DNA of 64,000 nucleotides. Source: Planctomyces sp. SH-PL62 (GTDB lineage Bacteria > Planctomycetota > Planctomycetia > Isosphaerales > Isosphaeraceae). Positions 47,316 through 56,696 of the stretch are shown piece by piece (position 1 is the first letter of the stretch; the number at the start of each line of letters is the position of its first letter). The notes beneath the pieces are model-generated. The model worked only from the letters and a program-made list of their open reading frames with translations, was not told where the DNA came from and made no database searches. Made by a program: the position numbers and the translations under genes. Location: assembly GCF_001610895.1 (NCBI RefSeq), contig NZ_CP011273.1:372001-436000 (forward strand), given 5' to 3'.

Positions 47316-48227
47316 TCAGCCCTGTTCGTCGACCCGGATGACGCCGTACTCGTGCTTCAACTCGTCGGTCAGGTTGGTGAAGTCGGTGGGGACCGGGGCC
47401 TCGACGCGGATCGACTGGCCGGAGAGCGGGTGGATGAAGCCGAGGGACGCGGCGTGGAGCGCCTGGCGCCGGAAGCGGACCGGGAACTTGGGCCGGCCTC
47501 GGCGGCCGTAGACGGGATCGCCCACGACCGTGTGGTCGAGCGCCGCGAGGTGGATGCGGATCTGGTGCGTCCGGCCGGTCTCCAGGCGGATGGCGACGAG
47601 GCTGGCGACGGTGCCGTAGCTCTCGATCACGCGGAAGTGGGTCGTCGCCGGGACGCCCACGCCGGGCTCGCGCGAGACCCCCCGGCGGTTGTCGCCGGCG
47701 TCGTCCACCAGCGGGAGGTCGATGCTCCCCTCGGGGGTCAAGAAGACCCCCTCCACCACCGCGAGGTATTCGCGCTCGATCGTGTGGGTCCGGAACAGCT
47801 CCTGGAACGGCCGCAGGGCGCGCGGGGAGGTCACCAGCAGGATCACGCCGGAGGTGAGCTGGTCGATCCGGTGGACGATCCCGACGTAAGGCTTCTTCAC
47901 GCCCCGCTTGTGGATCTGATAGCGACCCGCGCGTTCCAGCAGGGTGTCGCGCTCGCGGAGCTGCGTGGGCTGCACGAGCAGGCCGGGGGCCTTGTCCACG
48001 ATCATCACGTCGCGATCTTCATAGAGGACGGTGAGCCGCCGTTCCGCCAGGTCGACCCGGGGCCGGTTGGGGTGGAACGACAACTCGTCGTCGGGCCCGA
48101 TCTCCTCGGCCGGGTCGATCCGCCGCGCGCCGCCGACGTCGACCTGGCCGCGCTCGACCGCCTCGCGCGCGGCGCGGCGGGAGAGCTGGAATCGCTCGGC
48201 GACGAGCTTGTCGAGCCGTACCTTCAT
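47316..48227 (-). CDS. RluA family pseudouridine synthase
   Basis: A 303-residue RNA-modifying enzyme. An N-terminal S4 domain (VRLDKLVAERFQLSRRAARE) is followed by the catalytic motif VGIVHRIDQLTSGVILL with Asp122, the base that attacks uridine in the family. Then come GRTHQIRIHLAALDHTVVGD and the RRQALHAASLGFIHPLSG motif. Length and order fit RluD-like enzymes acting on 23S rRNA; the exact site cannot be told. The ATG gives MKVRLDK. Divergent from the second DUF1559 gene. Confidence 0.93.
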   Translation of the reverse strand: MKVRLDKLVAERFQLSRRAAREAVERGQVDVGGARRIDPAEEIGPDDELSFHPNRPRVDLAERRLTVLYEDRDVMIVDKAPGLLVQPTQLRERDTLLERAGRYQIHKRGVKKPYVGIVHRIDQLTSGVILLVTSPRALRPFQELFRTHTIEREYLAVVEGVFLTPEGSIDLPLVDDAGDNRRGVSREPGVGVPATTHFRVIESYGTVASLVAIRLETGRTHQIRIHLAALDHTVVGDPVYGRRGRPKFPVRFRRQALHAASLGFIHPLSGQSIRVEAPVPTDFTNLTDELKHEYGVIRVDEQG

Positions 48228-48534
48228 CTCGTACTGCCTTCTCGCTGGACCGTCCGGGGCCGCGATCCGTCTCCCGGATCGCCTGAGGGTCCAGTATAGC
48301 CGTCCACCGGCCTCGGGTCATATCGACGTCGGCCGAAAGATCGCGCGACGGGCGGGAGTAGGCCGGATCTTAGAAAAGGAATGCCGAAAATTGAATTGTC
48401 GCATCCAGGTGAGGACTCTATGGTGAGTGCACCTCTCTCTGTCCCCCGATCCCCCTGCGTCCTCTTCCCTCGTCGCGACGTGATTCGTCGGGTGCCCGTC
48501 CCCTTTCCCGGACGCCCGCGGAGGAGACTTATTG
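48228..48534. other. Divergent intergenic region
   Basis: A gap of just over 300 nt between the pseudouridine synthase and the DUF1559 gene. It holds one AT-rich patch near 48371-48400 (cttagaaaaggaatgccg and gaaaattgaatt) that may carry promoters. The frames open here show no conserved protein. Confidence 0.45.
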
Positions 48535-49572
48535 ATGATGACTGCCCTACCCCGGCGCGCGTCTCAACGCGGGTTCACGCTGATCGAGCTCCTCGTGGTG
48601 ATCGCCATCATCGCCGTCCTGATCGCCCTGCTGCTGCCGGCCGTCCAGTCGGCTCGCGAGGCCGCCCGCCGCTCGCAGTGCACGAACAACATGAAGCAGA
48701 TCGGCCTGGCGATGCACAACTACGAGTCGGCCCACGGCTCGTTCCCGCCGGCGAAGATCTGGTCGGCCACGACCATCGCGACGTCCAACGACGCCGAAGG
48801 CCAGGGCTTCGTGCTGAACACCACCGCCCTGGTCCTGATCCTGCCCCAGCTCGAGCAGACGGCGCTGGCCAACGCCTACAACTACGCCCTGCCGTCGTGC
48901 CCGGCGACCAACGCCGCGCCCAACAACAAGCCGGTGGGCGGGGTGTCGTCGTACCTGGCGAACACGACCGTCACGTCGTCGGTCGTCGCCGCCTACAACT
49001 GCCCGTCGGACGAGGTCGTCGAGCCCTACAACCCCACGGCGGCGACGGCCGTCGGCCCCTACAACGGCTACCTCTCGCAGCGTTGCAACTACGCCCTCCC
49101 CTGCGCCCTGCTGTATGAGAACGGCAACGGCCGGTCCAACACCAGCCGGCCCCGCGACGGCGGCGTCTTCTCGTACAACGACCGGGGGACGACGATCGCC
49201 AACATCACCGACGGCACCAGCAACACGACGCTGATCCTGGAATCCCGGAAGCTGAAGACGAGCATCGCCTACGGCCCGTACTGGGGCCAGGGGCTGTGGA
49301 CGTCGACGCACGCCCTGGTCTACCCCAAGACCAGCACCGGCTGGCCCGGCACGATGCCGAACGGCGTGGCGTTGATCGCCAACGTCTCCGCGGCCAACAA
49401 CCCCAAGAAGCTCGGCTACGCCTGGTCGAACAGCAGCCGGCACCCCGGCGGCGTCAACGTCGCCTTCGCCGACGGCTCGGTCAAGTTCATCAAGAACTCG
49501 ATCGACCCCGAGGCCTGGTACGGCATCCAGACCATCGGCAACGGCGAGGTCGTCAGCTCCGACTCGCTCTGA
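48535..49572 (+). CDS. DUF1559 domain protein with pilin-like N-terminus
   Basis: A 345-residue protein. After a short leader comes the prepilin-like segment [20 protein letters not shown], then [20 protein letters not shown]. Internal DUF1559 landmarks are [19 protein letters not shown] and the final [20 protein letters not shown]. It shares the plan of the copy at 43155-44234, but the middle differs. ggaggag lies ahead of the start; the second of two adjacent ATG codons (48538) is also possible. A lipoprotein gene follows 105 nt downstream, the usual partner. Confidence 0.95.
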   Translation: MMTALPRRASQRGFTLIELLVVIAIIAVLIALLLPAVQSAREAARRSQCTNNMKQIGLAMHNYESAHGSFPPAKIWSATTIATSNDAEGQGFVLNTTALVLILPQLEQTALANAYNYALPSCPATNAAPNNKPVGGVSSYLANTTVTSSVVAAYNCPSDEVVEPYNPTAATAVGPYNGYLSQRCNYALPCALLYENGNGRSNTSRPRDGGVFSYNDRGTTIANITDGTSNTTLILESRKLKTSIAYGPYWGQGLWTSTHALVYPKTSTGWPGTMPNGVALIANVSAANNPKKLGYAWSNSSRHPGGVNVAFADGSVKFIKNSIDPEAWYGIQTIGNGEVVSSDSL

Positions 49573-49677
49573 TCGGCCCGCCCCGGAGATTCCCGGCCGC
49601 GCGGTCCCCTTCGACGCTGAGGGGGGCCGCCGGTCGGCACCTTTCCCCGTCCTTCCAGCAGGATTGGATCGATCCTC

Positions 49678-50136
49678 ATGAAACGCGCCCTGTCGCTCCT
49701 CCTCGGCTGCACCCTGCTCGCCTCCGCGGGCTGCGGCTCCGGCCCCACCTTCGTCCCGGTCGCCGGCACGATCACGCTGAACGGCGAACCCCTGGCCGAC
49801 GCGGCGGTCATGTTCCTCCCCGAAGGACCCGACGGCTCCCTCACCGCCGATGCGAACACCGGCCCCGACGGCAAGTACTCCCTCGTCACCCGGGAGACCC
49901 CCGGCGCGGCCGTCGGCAAGTACCGGGTCGTCGTGACCCGGCTCGCGACCACCCCCGCCGGCGCGGACCCCGCCTTCCAGGACGACCCCTTCATGGCCTC
50001 GCTGAGCGCCCAACCGGCGGCCAAGAAGAAGGGCTCCAAGAACGACCCCGTCGAGCACGAAGAGCAGGTCGAGGTCACCACCGAACGCCGCCCTTACGAC
50101 TTCGACGTCAAGGCGAAGGTCGAAGCCGAGAAATGA
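49678..50136 (+). CDS. Lipoprotein with carboxypeptidase-regulatory-like domain
   Basis: A 152-residue protein. The lipobox LASAGCGSGP has the Cys at about 19. The core FVPVAGTITLNGEPLADAAV, MFLPEGPDGSLTADANTGPD and GKYRVVVTRLATTPAG is the beta-sandwich seen in many planctomycete lipoproteins that accompany DUF1559. A charged tail follows. It lies 105 nt downstream of the DUF1559 gene on the same strand and is probably cotranscribed. Function unknown. Confidence 0.85.
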   Translation: MKRALSLLLGCTLLASAGCGSGPTFVPVAGTITLNGEPLADAAVMFLPEGPDGSLTADANTGPDGKYSLVTRETPGAAVGKYRVVVTRLATTPAGADPAFQDDPFMASLSAQPAAKKKGSKNDPVEHEEQVEVTTERRPYDFDVKAKVEAEK

Positions 50137-50207
50137 CGCGATCCGCCGCTCGCGGCGCGTCTGGTGCGCCGGACCGCCCTCGCGAGACGCCTCGGGCCGA
50201 TGCTCGA

Positions 50208-50263
50208 GGGGGTGGGGAGACGGCGATCGGGGTGCCACGGGTTCTCCGAACTCGTGGCACCCG
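50208..50263 (+). repeat. Dispersed repeat family B, copy 2 (intact palindrome)
   Basis: Matches 14351-14404. The intact arms gggtgccacg (50230-50239) and cgtggcaccc (50253-50262) form a perfect 10-bp stem around ggttctccgaact. It lies in the 300-nt gap after the lipoprotein gene, and could serve as its transcript end. A short AT-rich stretch near 50290-50330 beyond it may hold the promoter of the next gene. Confidence 0.7.
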
Positions 50264-50438
50264 AAGCGATTCCGCCGGGACTCGGTGGAGTTAAGTGAGA
50301 AGTCTCAAAAATTCAGGTTTGTATCCAGGGGGGTTCTGCTCCACTCAGCTATTGGGAATCGGCCCCGAAACGGCGGTCGGGTTCCGTTCGGGACGAGAGC
50401 GCTTCTTCCCGATCTCGAGGAACAACAGGAGGTCCGGC

Positions 50439-50996
50439 ATGAGACGATCGACGCTCTTCGGCATCGCCGTTCTTGGGCTCCTCGCCGCGCCGAGCTGGTA
50501 CTTGACCAGGACGATCCTCGCTCAAGGACCAGAGGGTGGCGGCCCCAGACATGCGTCGGAAGGAAAGATGGCTCGTCCCGGCGAACATCCCCCCGCCCTG
50601 CCGCCGGGTGCGATCGAGGCGAAGGGACCGTCCGCCAGTTTCTCGCTTTCCAAGCTAAGCCTGTCGCGGCGAGAGGCAGCCTTGGAGGTTTCCTCCGAGG
50701 GGACGTTTCAAGATCACGTTTCCACCTTCTCGTGCCTTTGGGGCCTGAAGGTCGAGGATTCGGCCACCGGCGAAGAGGTCGTCTCGCGTCATTACGCGGA
50801 CCAGATCTTCAAGTGCGGCCCTGAGGTCTCGCATCCGACTTTCTCCGAGTCGTTGGTCCTGCCTCCCGGACGCTATACCGTGCGGTTGATGCTCTTCAGG
50901 GTCCCCCTCGGCGCTGATCCCGACGAGATTCTGCAGGGCGGTTCGGACGATCCCCGTCTCATCGCTCTCAAGGCCGGGCGAGTCACCATCGATTAA
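50439..50996 (+). CDS. Secreted protein of unknown function
   Basis: A 185-residue product. The N-terminus MRRSTLFGIAVLGLLAAPSW is a signal-like segment. A linker (GGGPRHASEGKMARPGEHPP) is followed by a compact domain SFSLSKLSLSRREAALEVSS with VSTFSCLWGLKVEDSATGEE and LPPGRYTVRLMLFRVPLGAD, which looks like an immunoglobulin-type beta-sandwich. I recognise no family. The ATG follows aggagg, which supports translation. Its base composition is less GC-rich than its neighbours, so it may be a newer acquisition. Confidence 0.65.
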   Translation: MRRSTLFGIAVLGLLAAPSWYLTRTILAQGPEGGGPRHASEGKMARPGEHPPALPPGAIEAKGPSASFSLSKLSLSRREAALEVSSEGTFQDHVSTFSCLWGLKVEDSATGEEVVSRHYADQIFKCGPEVSHPTFSESLVLPPGRYTVRLMLFRVPLGADPDEILQGGSDDPRLIALKAGRVTID

Positions 50997-51260
50997 CGTA
51001 ACGTCGCGGAGACTTCGGGAGCGACCGCGCCGAGTCCCCGGAGGACGTCGGAGTCGCAGCCCCGAGCCGGGCCCCGTCCCCTCCTTCGCGAACCAGGAAC
51101 CAACCCCCGCGCCGCCCTCCCCCGAGGCCGTCGCGGGGGTTCTTCATTCCAGGACGACGATCGTGATCCAGATTCAAGGTGGGGGGCTCCGTTCGAGGCC
51201 GTCGTTCCCGTGGTTTCGGCGATCACGACGCCCGCACGGGTTCGAGATTTCCTACGACGA
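50997..51260. other. Intergenic stretch without recognisable genes
   Basis: The first half of a 500-nt gap. Nothing recognised besides GC-rich frames with no family motif. Repeat family C occupies the following part. Confidence 0.4.
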
Positions 51261-51270
51261 AACGCGCCGA

Positions 51271-51380
51271 ACGAAGCCAATTTTCGGATCCGTTTTCCTG
51301 GGATATCGTCTGGTCTGGAAAGGGTTTGCGGCCGATGGGTTCGGTTTCGGGGGCGGGCGGACGAAGCCAATTTCGGGGGG
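51271..51380 (+). repeat. Dispersed repeat family C, tandem direct copies
   Basis: The string acgaagccaattttcgg at 51271 recurs as acgaagccaatttcgg at 51361, exactly 90 nt apart. The same core occurs three times near 15608-15697. The element is translated in no plausible gene and lies ahead of the XPB-type helicase gene. Confidence 0.65.
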
Positions 51381-51496
51381 CGCGGCGAGCGGCCGAAGGG
51401 GCGGACTCGTCGGCGGCGAAGCGGTCGGGTAGACTGGATAAATAGTCAGCGGCGCGGCGAGGGGCGAGGCGGCTAGCGGATCGGAGCGGCCGGTTC

Positions 51497-52915
51497 ATGA
51501 GCGAGGGCGGGGCGAACGCGGAACTGGGCGAGAAGGCCCCCTTGCGGCTGGCCTTCGACCGGGGGACGGTGATCGTCGAGGGTTTGGCCGAAGGGGACGA
51601 GGCGGGGCTCCCCGGCGTCAAGTTCGATCCCCGGTCGAAGATCTTCCGGGCCGAGGCGATCTGGTATCGCCCGCTCGTCGAGCACCTCCGCGCGCGGAAG
51701 GTCGCCTACGCCGACGAGGCCCGGGGCTACGGCCCGACCCAGACCCCCTGGAAGATCCTGGTCGCCAAGGAGGCGTTCCCGCATCAGGTGGAGGGGCTCG
51801 ACGCCTGGTGGAAGGCGGGGGGCCGGGGCGTCGTCGTCCTCCCCACCGGCACCGGCAAGACCCACCTGGCGAACATGGCGATCGAGAAGGCCGGTAGGCC
51901 CACCCTGATCGTCACCCCGACCATCGACCTGATGAACCAGTGGTACGACGAGCTGACGATGAGCTTCGGCGTCGAGATCGGCCTCCTCGGCGGCGGCTAC
52001 AACGACGTCCAGCCGATCACCGTCACCACGTACGACTCGGCCTACCTCAACATGGAGCGGCTCGGCGATCGGTTCGGCCTGATCGTCTTCGACGAGTGCC
52101 ACCACCTGCCGGGCGCGACGTACGGGCTCTCCGCCGTCGCCTCCATCGCCCCGTTCCGCATGGGCCTGACCGCCACCCCGGAACGGGCCGACAACGCACA
52201 TACGCACCTGGATCAATTGATCGGGCCGATCGTCTATCGTCGCGAGATCACCCAGCTCAAGGGCCAGTTCCTGGCCGAATACCAGACGATCCCCCTGTTC
52301 GTCGCCCTCAGCGACGAGGAGCGGCTCCAGTACGAGAACGCCCGCGAGTGCTACCGGGCGTTCGTCAGCGGATCGGGCATCGACATGCGCCGGCCCGACG
52401 GCTGGAGCCGGTTCCTGTTCCTGGCCTTCCGCTCCCCCGAAGGCCGCGAGGCCTTCCACGCCTATCGCCGCCAGCGCGAGCTGGCCCTGGCCGCCCCCGC
52501 CAAGCTCAAGCTCCTGGACCGGCTCCTCGACCGCCACAACCAGGATCGCGTGCTGATCTTCACCCACGACAACGCCACCGTCTACACCATCGCCCGCCGC
52601 TTCCTCGTCCCGGTCATCACCCACCAGACCAAGACCAAGGAGCGCCGGGAGATCCTCCTCCGGTTCAACTCCGGGGCCTACCCGATCGTGGCCACCAGCA
52701 AGGTCCTGAACGAAGGCGTGAACGTCCCCGAGGCCAACGTCGCCATCATCCTGAGCGGCTCCGGCTCCGTCCGCGAACACGTCCAGCGCCTCGGCCGCAT
52801 CCTCCGCAAGTCGGGCGACAAACAAGCCGTGCTGTACGAGGTCGTCACCCGGGGCACCGTCGAGGAATACACGTCCAACCGTCGGAGGCAGCACAGTGCA
52901 TACGACGGCGAGTGA
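51497..52915 (+). CDS. XPB-type SF2 DNA helicase
   Basis: A 472-residue ATP-dependent helicase. An N-terminal region of about 85 residues resembles the damage-recognition-like domain of archaeal XPB. The helicase core shows Walker A VVLPTGTGKTH (115-122), DECHH (199-203), GLTATPER (223-230), and in the second half FNSGAYPIVATSKVLNEGVN and REHVQRLGRILRKSGDKQAV with the arginine finger motif. This fits XPB/RAD25-like enzymes rather than UvrB or RecQ. A DUF790 gene (Bax1-like nuclease) lies 2.5 kb downstream on the same strand, as in archaea where XPB and Bax1 act as a pair. DNA repair is the likely role. Confidence 0.9.
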   Translation: MSEGGANAELGEKAPLRLAFDRGTVIVEGLAEGDEAGLPGVKFDPRSKIFRAEAIWYRPLVEHLRARKVAYADEARGYGPTQTPWKILVAKEAFPHQVEGLDAWWKAGGRGVVVLPTGTGKTHLANMAIEKAGRPTLIVTPTIDLMNQWYDELTMSFGVEIGLLGGGYNDVQPITVTTYDSAYLNMERLGDRFGLIVFDECHHLPGATYGLSAVASIAPFRMGLTATPERADNAHTHLDQLIGPIVYRREITQLKGQFLAEYQTIPLFVALSDEERLQYENARECYRAFVSGSGIDMRRPDGWSRFLFLAFRSPEGREAFHAYRRQRELALAAPAKLKLLDRLLDRHNQDRVLIFTHDNATVYTIARRFLVPVITHQTKTKERREILLRFNSGAYPIVATSKVLNEGVNVPEANVAIILSGSGSVREHVQRLGRILRKSGDKQAVLYEVVTRGTVEEYTSNRRRQHSAYDGE

Positions 52916-53117
52916 CGGCCGGCGCGACGGCCAGGCGATCCCGCGACGCCCTTGACAGCGGGGGCGGGAAGGCGTCTCCTGGACGGATCCGCCGCGATGA
53001 CGCGGTCGTTAGACGATCTCTAACCCCCATTCGGCCGGCGGACGCTCGCGCGCCGCACACGCGGCGAAGACGACGACGCGCGGGCTCGCGGCAAGGGCGT
53101 CGCGCCGGGGGTCGACC

Positions 53118-55118
53118 ATGCACGGGTCCGAGGGGATCAGGGCGGCGGAAGGCGATCAGGCGGGGCAGGCCTCGCCGCAGGAGAAGCCGGCCAACGGCGT
53201 GGCGGGGCTGAAGTACTGGCGGCACGACCTGATGGCCGGGCTGCTGGTCTCCCTGATCTCGCTGCCGCTGTCGCTGGGGATCGCGGTGGCGTCCGGGGCG
53301 CCGCCGATCGCGGGCCTCTTCTCGGCGATCATCGCCGGGCTGCTGCTCCCCTTCCTGGGGGGGTCGTACGTGACCGTCAGCGGGCCGGCGGCCGGGCTGG
53401 CCCCGGTGCTCCTGGCCGCGATGCTGACCCTGGGGCGGGGCGACCTGGCGACCGGCTATCCCCTGCTCCTGGTCGTGATCTCGATCGTCGGCGTCGTCCA
53501 GGTGGTGCTCAGCCTGCTCAAGGCGGCGCGTTTCAGCGCGATCTTCCCGGCGGCGGTGGTGGAGGGGATGCTGGCCTCGATCGGCCTGATGATCATCGCC
53601 AAGCAGCTCCCGAACTTCCTCGGCGCCAACTACCACGCGCACGAGTTCTTCGAGTACCTCGCCGAGACGCCGGCGGCCCTGCGGCACATGCAGCCCCGGG
53701 TCTTCGGGCTGGGCCTGGCCTGCCTGGCGCTCCTGTTCGCGCTCGGTTCGCGGCGGGCCGGCCCGCTGCGGAAGGTCCCGCCCCAGCTGACGGTGGTCGT
53801 CGTGGGGATCGTGCTCGGCCGGCTGCTGGGCCTCGGGGACGGCGCGCTGATCCACCTCCCCGACCAGATCCTGGGCCACGGGCTGGTGCTGCCGAACTTC
53901 GCCGGCCTTCTCGGCGACACCGCCCTCTGGGGCGCCGCCCTGGCCGCCGTCCTGACCTTGACGCTGGTGGACGGGGTGGAGTCGCTGGCGACGGCCCAGG
54001 CGATCGACAAGATCGACCCGTTCCGGAGGAAGTCGAGCCCGAACCGGGTGCTGTTCTCGATGGGCGTGCTGAACATCGCGTCCAGCCTGGCCGGCGGCCT
54101 GACGATCATCCCGGGCGGCGTGAAGAGCAAGGCCTGCATCGTCGGCGGCGGGCGGACGCTCTGGGCCAACTTCTACAACGCCGTCTTCCTCCTCTTCTTC
54201 CTGTTCGTGGCGAGGCCGCTGATCGGCATGATCCCCCTGGCCGCGCTGGCGGCGATCCTGATCCACACCGGCTACAAGATGAGCGAGCCGGGCGTGTGGC
54301 GGCACGTCGCGAGCATCGGCCGCGAGCAACTGGGCCTGTTCACGATCACGGTCGTCGCCACCCTCATGAGCGACCTGCTGATCGGGATCGGCGTGGGGAT
54401 CGCCGCCAAGCTGGCGCTCAACCTGGCGTTCGCCTCGCGGGGCGCGGGGGTCGCGGAGGCGATCGCGCGGGCCCCCGGGCGCCTGGCGGGCCTGTTCCGC
54501 AGCCCGGTCGCCCAGGCGGCCGTCGACGGCGGCTCGTACCACGTCCGGTTCGACGGCCCGCTCGTCTGCTTCAACTCGCTGCAGGTCAACCGGGCGCTGG
54601 CCGCGATCCCCCACCAGGCGGATCGGCTCCTGCTCCACTTCCAGGACGGCGTGACGATCATCGACCACACGACCTGCGAGAACCTGATCCACTTCGCCGA
54701 GGAGTTCGAGCGCTCGGGGCGCGGGACGGCCGAGTTCGTCGGGATGGACCTGCTCCGCCGGCTGTCCGACCATGATTCCTGCACCAGGATCCGGCAGATC
54801 AACCTGCCCGGCCCGCTCCCCCCCCGGCCGTCGCGAGCCTTCCCCGGCGAGCTCTGGGGCGGCCTGCCGCTCCTGTCCGCCTCGTCGGCCCTCCAGGGCC
54901 TGGCGCTCGACGAGGCGCTCAGGGACGCCTTCGGCGCTCAGCCCGTCCACGCCGACCACCCCCGCGGGGTCCTGGTCCGCCTGGGCATGGTCCCCGTCGA
55001 CCGTTACATCAAGCACCCCGAGGGGGATCTCGCCGCCTTCTCGCTGCACCAGCAGGACCCCCGGGGCGTCGATTACGCCTCCGATCCCAGCGCGGAGCGG
55101 GCCAGACCGATCATGTAG
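53118..55118 (+). CDS. SulP family inorganic anion transporter
   Basis: A 666-residue inner-membrane carrier with a Ser/Gly-rich start and about twelve hydrophobic segments. Family motifs include LISLPLSLGIAVASGAPPIA in helix 1 and VTVSGPAAGLAPVLLAAML in helix 3. The C-terminal half after helix 12 includes a STAS-like domain (SYHVRFDGPLVCFNSLQVNR, VTIIDHTTCENLIHFAEEFE), which has the charged DHT segment seen in bicarbonate- or sulfate-type members. The substrate is not fixed by sequence; sulfate or bicarbonate is likely. It sits between the XPB and DUF790 genes, all on the plus strand, which is an odd placement. Confidence 0.92.
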   Translation: MHGSEGIRAAEGDQAGQASPQEKPANGVAGLKYWRHDLMAGLLVSLISLPLSLGIAVASGAPPIAGLFSAIIAGLLLPFLGGSYVTVSGPAAGLAPVLLAAMLTLGRGDLATGYPLLLVVISIVGVVQVVLSLLKAARFSAIFPAAVVEGMLASIGLMIIAKQLPNFLGANYHAHEFFEYLAETPAALRHMQPRVFGLGLACLALLFALGSRRAGPLRKVPPQLTVVVVGIVLGRLLGLGDGALIHLPDQILGHGLVLPNFAGLLGDTALWGAALAAVLTLTLVDGVESLATAQAIDKIDPFRRKSSPNRVLFSMGVLNIASSLAGGLTIIPGGVKSKACIVGGGRTLWANFYNAVFLLFFLFVARPLIGMIPLAALAAILIHTGYKMSEPGVWRHVASIGREQLGLFTITVVATLMSDLLIGIGVGIAAKLALNLAFASRGAGVAEAIARAPGRLAGLFRSPVAQAAVDGGSYHVRFDGPLVCFNSLQVNRALAAIPHQADRLLLHFQDGVTIIDHTTCENLIHFAEEFERSGRGTAEFVGMDLLRRLSDHDSCTRIRQINLPGPLPPRPSRAFPGELWGGLPLLSASSALQGLALDEALRDAFGAQPVHADHPRGVLVRLGMVPVDRYIKHPEGDLAAFSLHQQDPRGVDYASDPSAERARPIM

Positions 55119-55409
55119 CGGGGGCCCCGCCGCCGTTCAGGCCGCCCATCCCGCGGCCCCCCTCCCGAGGGGGCCCGGGATGGCGATTCTCGCCCGACGC
55201 GCCCCCTCCCAGCCCGCGATGCGGTAAGATAGCTCCACTCGCGGCGCGGGTCGAGGATCGCCCCGCAAGGCCCGGCGAGCCGCACGAAGCGAGGGTGAAG
55301 TGGACCAACTCAGCCAATTCCAGCCGGCGCCACGCCGGCGCGAGCGCCCGGCGGGTGCCGCCCAGGGACCGGCCCGCTCCCCGAGAGGCCGGCGCGGGGG
55401 TCCCCCCCG

Positions 55410-56696
55410 ATGCTGACCGGAGACCTGGTGCGGGTGAAGATCAGCAAGGAGCGGGTGCTGCCGCTGTATCTGAACCGCGAGAGCGCGCAGTGGCTGGAGG
55501 CGGCGGAGAGCCTGCTGGCGATCTTCCGCGAAGGCGTCGGGATGACCCGAGGCGAGATCGAAGGGGAGATCGACGAGCTGTTCGGCGGCGGGGGCAAGGC
55601 GACGCTCGTGCATCGCGGGCTGGCGAAGGTCCTGGAGGACGGCGCGGAATTCGAGGTCGTCGCCGACGTCCCCCCGGACGTGATCCGCGAGAAGGTCTTC
55701 ACGGCCGCCGCCGAGTATCGCAAGACGCTCGCCCAGGCCCATCCCCACGACGGCAACCCGCTCCCCGAGGCCGGCCGAGGCCCTCGCCCCGCCTTCCGGC
55801 GCGACGTGGTGCTGGAAGGGGTCGCCAAGGAACTGGGCGTCGAGCCCAAGACCCTGATCGACGGCCTCTTCGCCGATCTCCGCGACGAGAACCGGATGCT
55901 CTCGTTCCAGGACATGACCGCCCAGCGACTGCTCGATCGCTACAACACGGCCCTCGCGCAGACGGTCCTCCTGCGCTCGGTCCGCGTGACGGTCGACGTC
56001 CGCAACGAGACCCCCGCGCGGTATCGGCAGTTGTTCCGCCAGCTCAAATTCCACCGGCTCCTCTACCGGGTGAGCGGGACGATGCGCGAGGGCTACACCT
56101 TCCACCTGGACGGCCCCCTGAGCCTGTTCAGCGCGACGACGCGATACGGCCTCCAGATGGCGCTCTTCCTGCCGTCCCTGCTCCGCTGCCGCGACTTCCG
56201 GCTCGACGCCGAGCTGCGCTGGGGGCCCAAACGAGACCCCCGGAGCTTCCACGTCGACGCCAACATCGGCCTGGTCTCGCACACGGCCGACACGGGCGTC
56301 TACGTCCCTCCCGAGATCCCCGCCTTCGCCGAGCGGTTCCGCCAGGTCGCCCCCGCGTGGGAGCTGACCGAGACGACCGAGATCGTCGAGCTGGGCCGCG
56401 AGGGGGTCTGGGTCCCCGACTTTCGCGCCGTGCACAAGAAGACCGGCGTGGATGCGTTCGTGGAGGTCGTCGGCTTCTGGAAGAAGGCCACGCTCGACCG
56501 CCTGCTGGACCAGCTCCCCCGGCTGGGGCCCCCCCGGTTCGTGATGGTGATCTCCGAGAAGCTCAAGGTCGACGAGGACGCCGTGGAGAAGCTCCCCGGC
56601 CCGATCCTCTGGTTCAAGGAGATCCCCAGCGCGCCGGAGCTGGCGGCGCTGCTGGAGCGATTCCTCCCCGAGAAACAGGAAAGCATGCTCCCATGA
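55410..56696 (+). CDS. DUF790 family protein (Bax1-like nuclease)
   Basis: A 428-residue protein. N-terminal part LTGDLVRVKISKERVLPLYL through RNESAQ-like sequence and FREGVGMTRGEIEGEIDELF matches DUF790, the family of archaeal Bax1. The C-terminal part has the nuclease-like core EGVWVPDFRAVHKKTGVDAF followed by VEVVGFWKKATLDRLLDQLP, with the acidic D and E plus the K of a PD-(D/E)xK-type site. In archaea Bax1 cuts DNA bubbles opened by XPB. The gene is the second of the pair here. It overlaps the KDPG aldolase start by 4 nt (ATGA), so the two are translationally coupled. Confidence 0.88.
   Translation: MLTGDLVRVKISKERVLPLYLNRESAQWLEAAESLLAIFREGVGMTRGEIEGEIDELFGGGGKATLVHRGLAKVLEDGAEFEVVADVPPDVIREKVFTAAAEYRKTLAQAHPHDGNPLPEAGRGPRPAFRRDVVLEGVAKELGVEPKTLIDGLFADLRDENRMLSFQDMTAQRLLDRYNTALAQTVLLRSVRVTVDVRNETPARYRQLFRQLKFHRLLYRVSGTMREGYTFHLDGPLSLFSATTRYGLQMALFLPSLLRCRDFRLDAELRWGPKRDPRSFHVDANIGLVSHTADTGVYVPPEIPAFAERFRQVAPAWELTETTEIVELGREGVWVPDFRAVHKKTGVDAFVEVVGFWKKATLDRLLDQLPRLGPPRFVMVISEKLKVDEDAVEKLPGPILWFKEIPSAPELAALLERFLPEKQESMLP

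Noticed and set aside
55300-55416. Short GTG-started frame of 38 codons ending over the DUF790 start
   Set aside because: A weak ribosome site and overlap with the ATG suggested a leader peptide, but the sequence is Arg/Pro/Gly-rich with no sign of selection.
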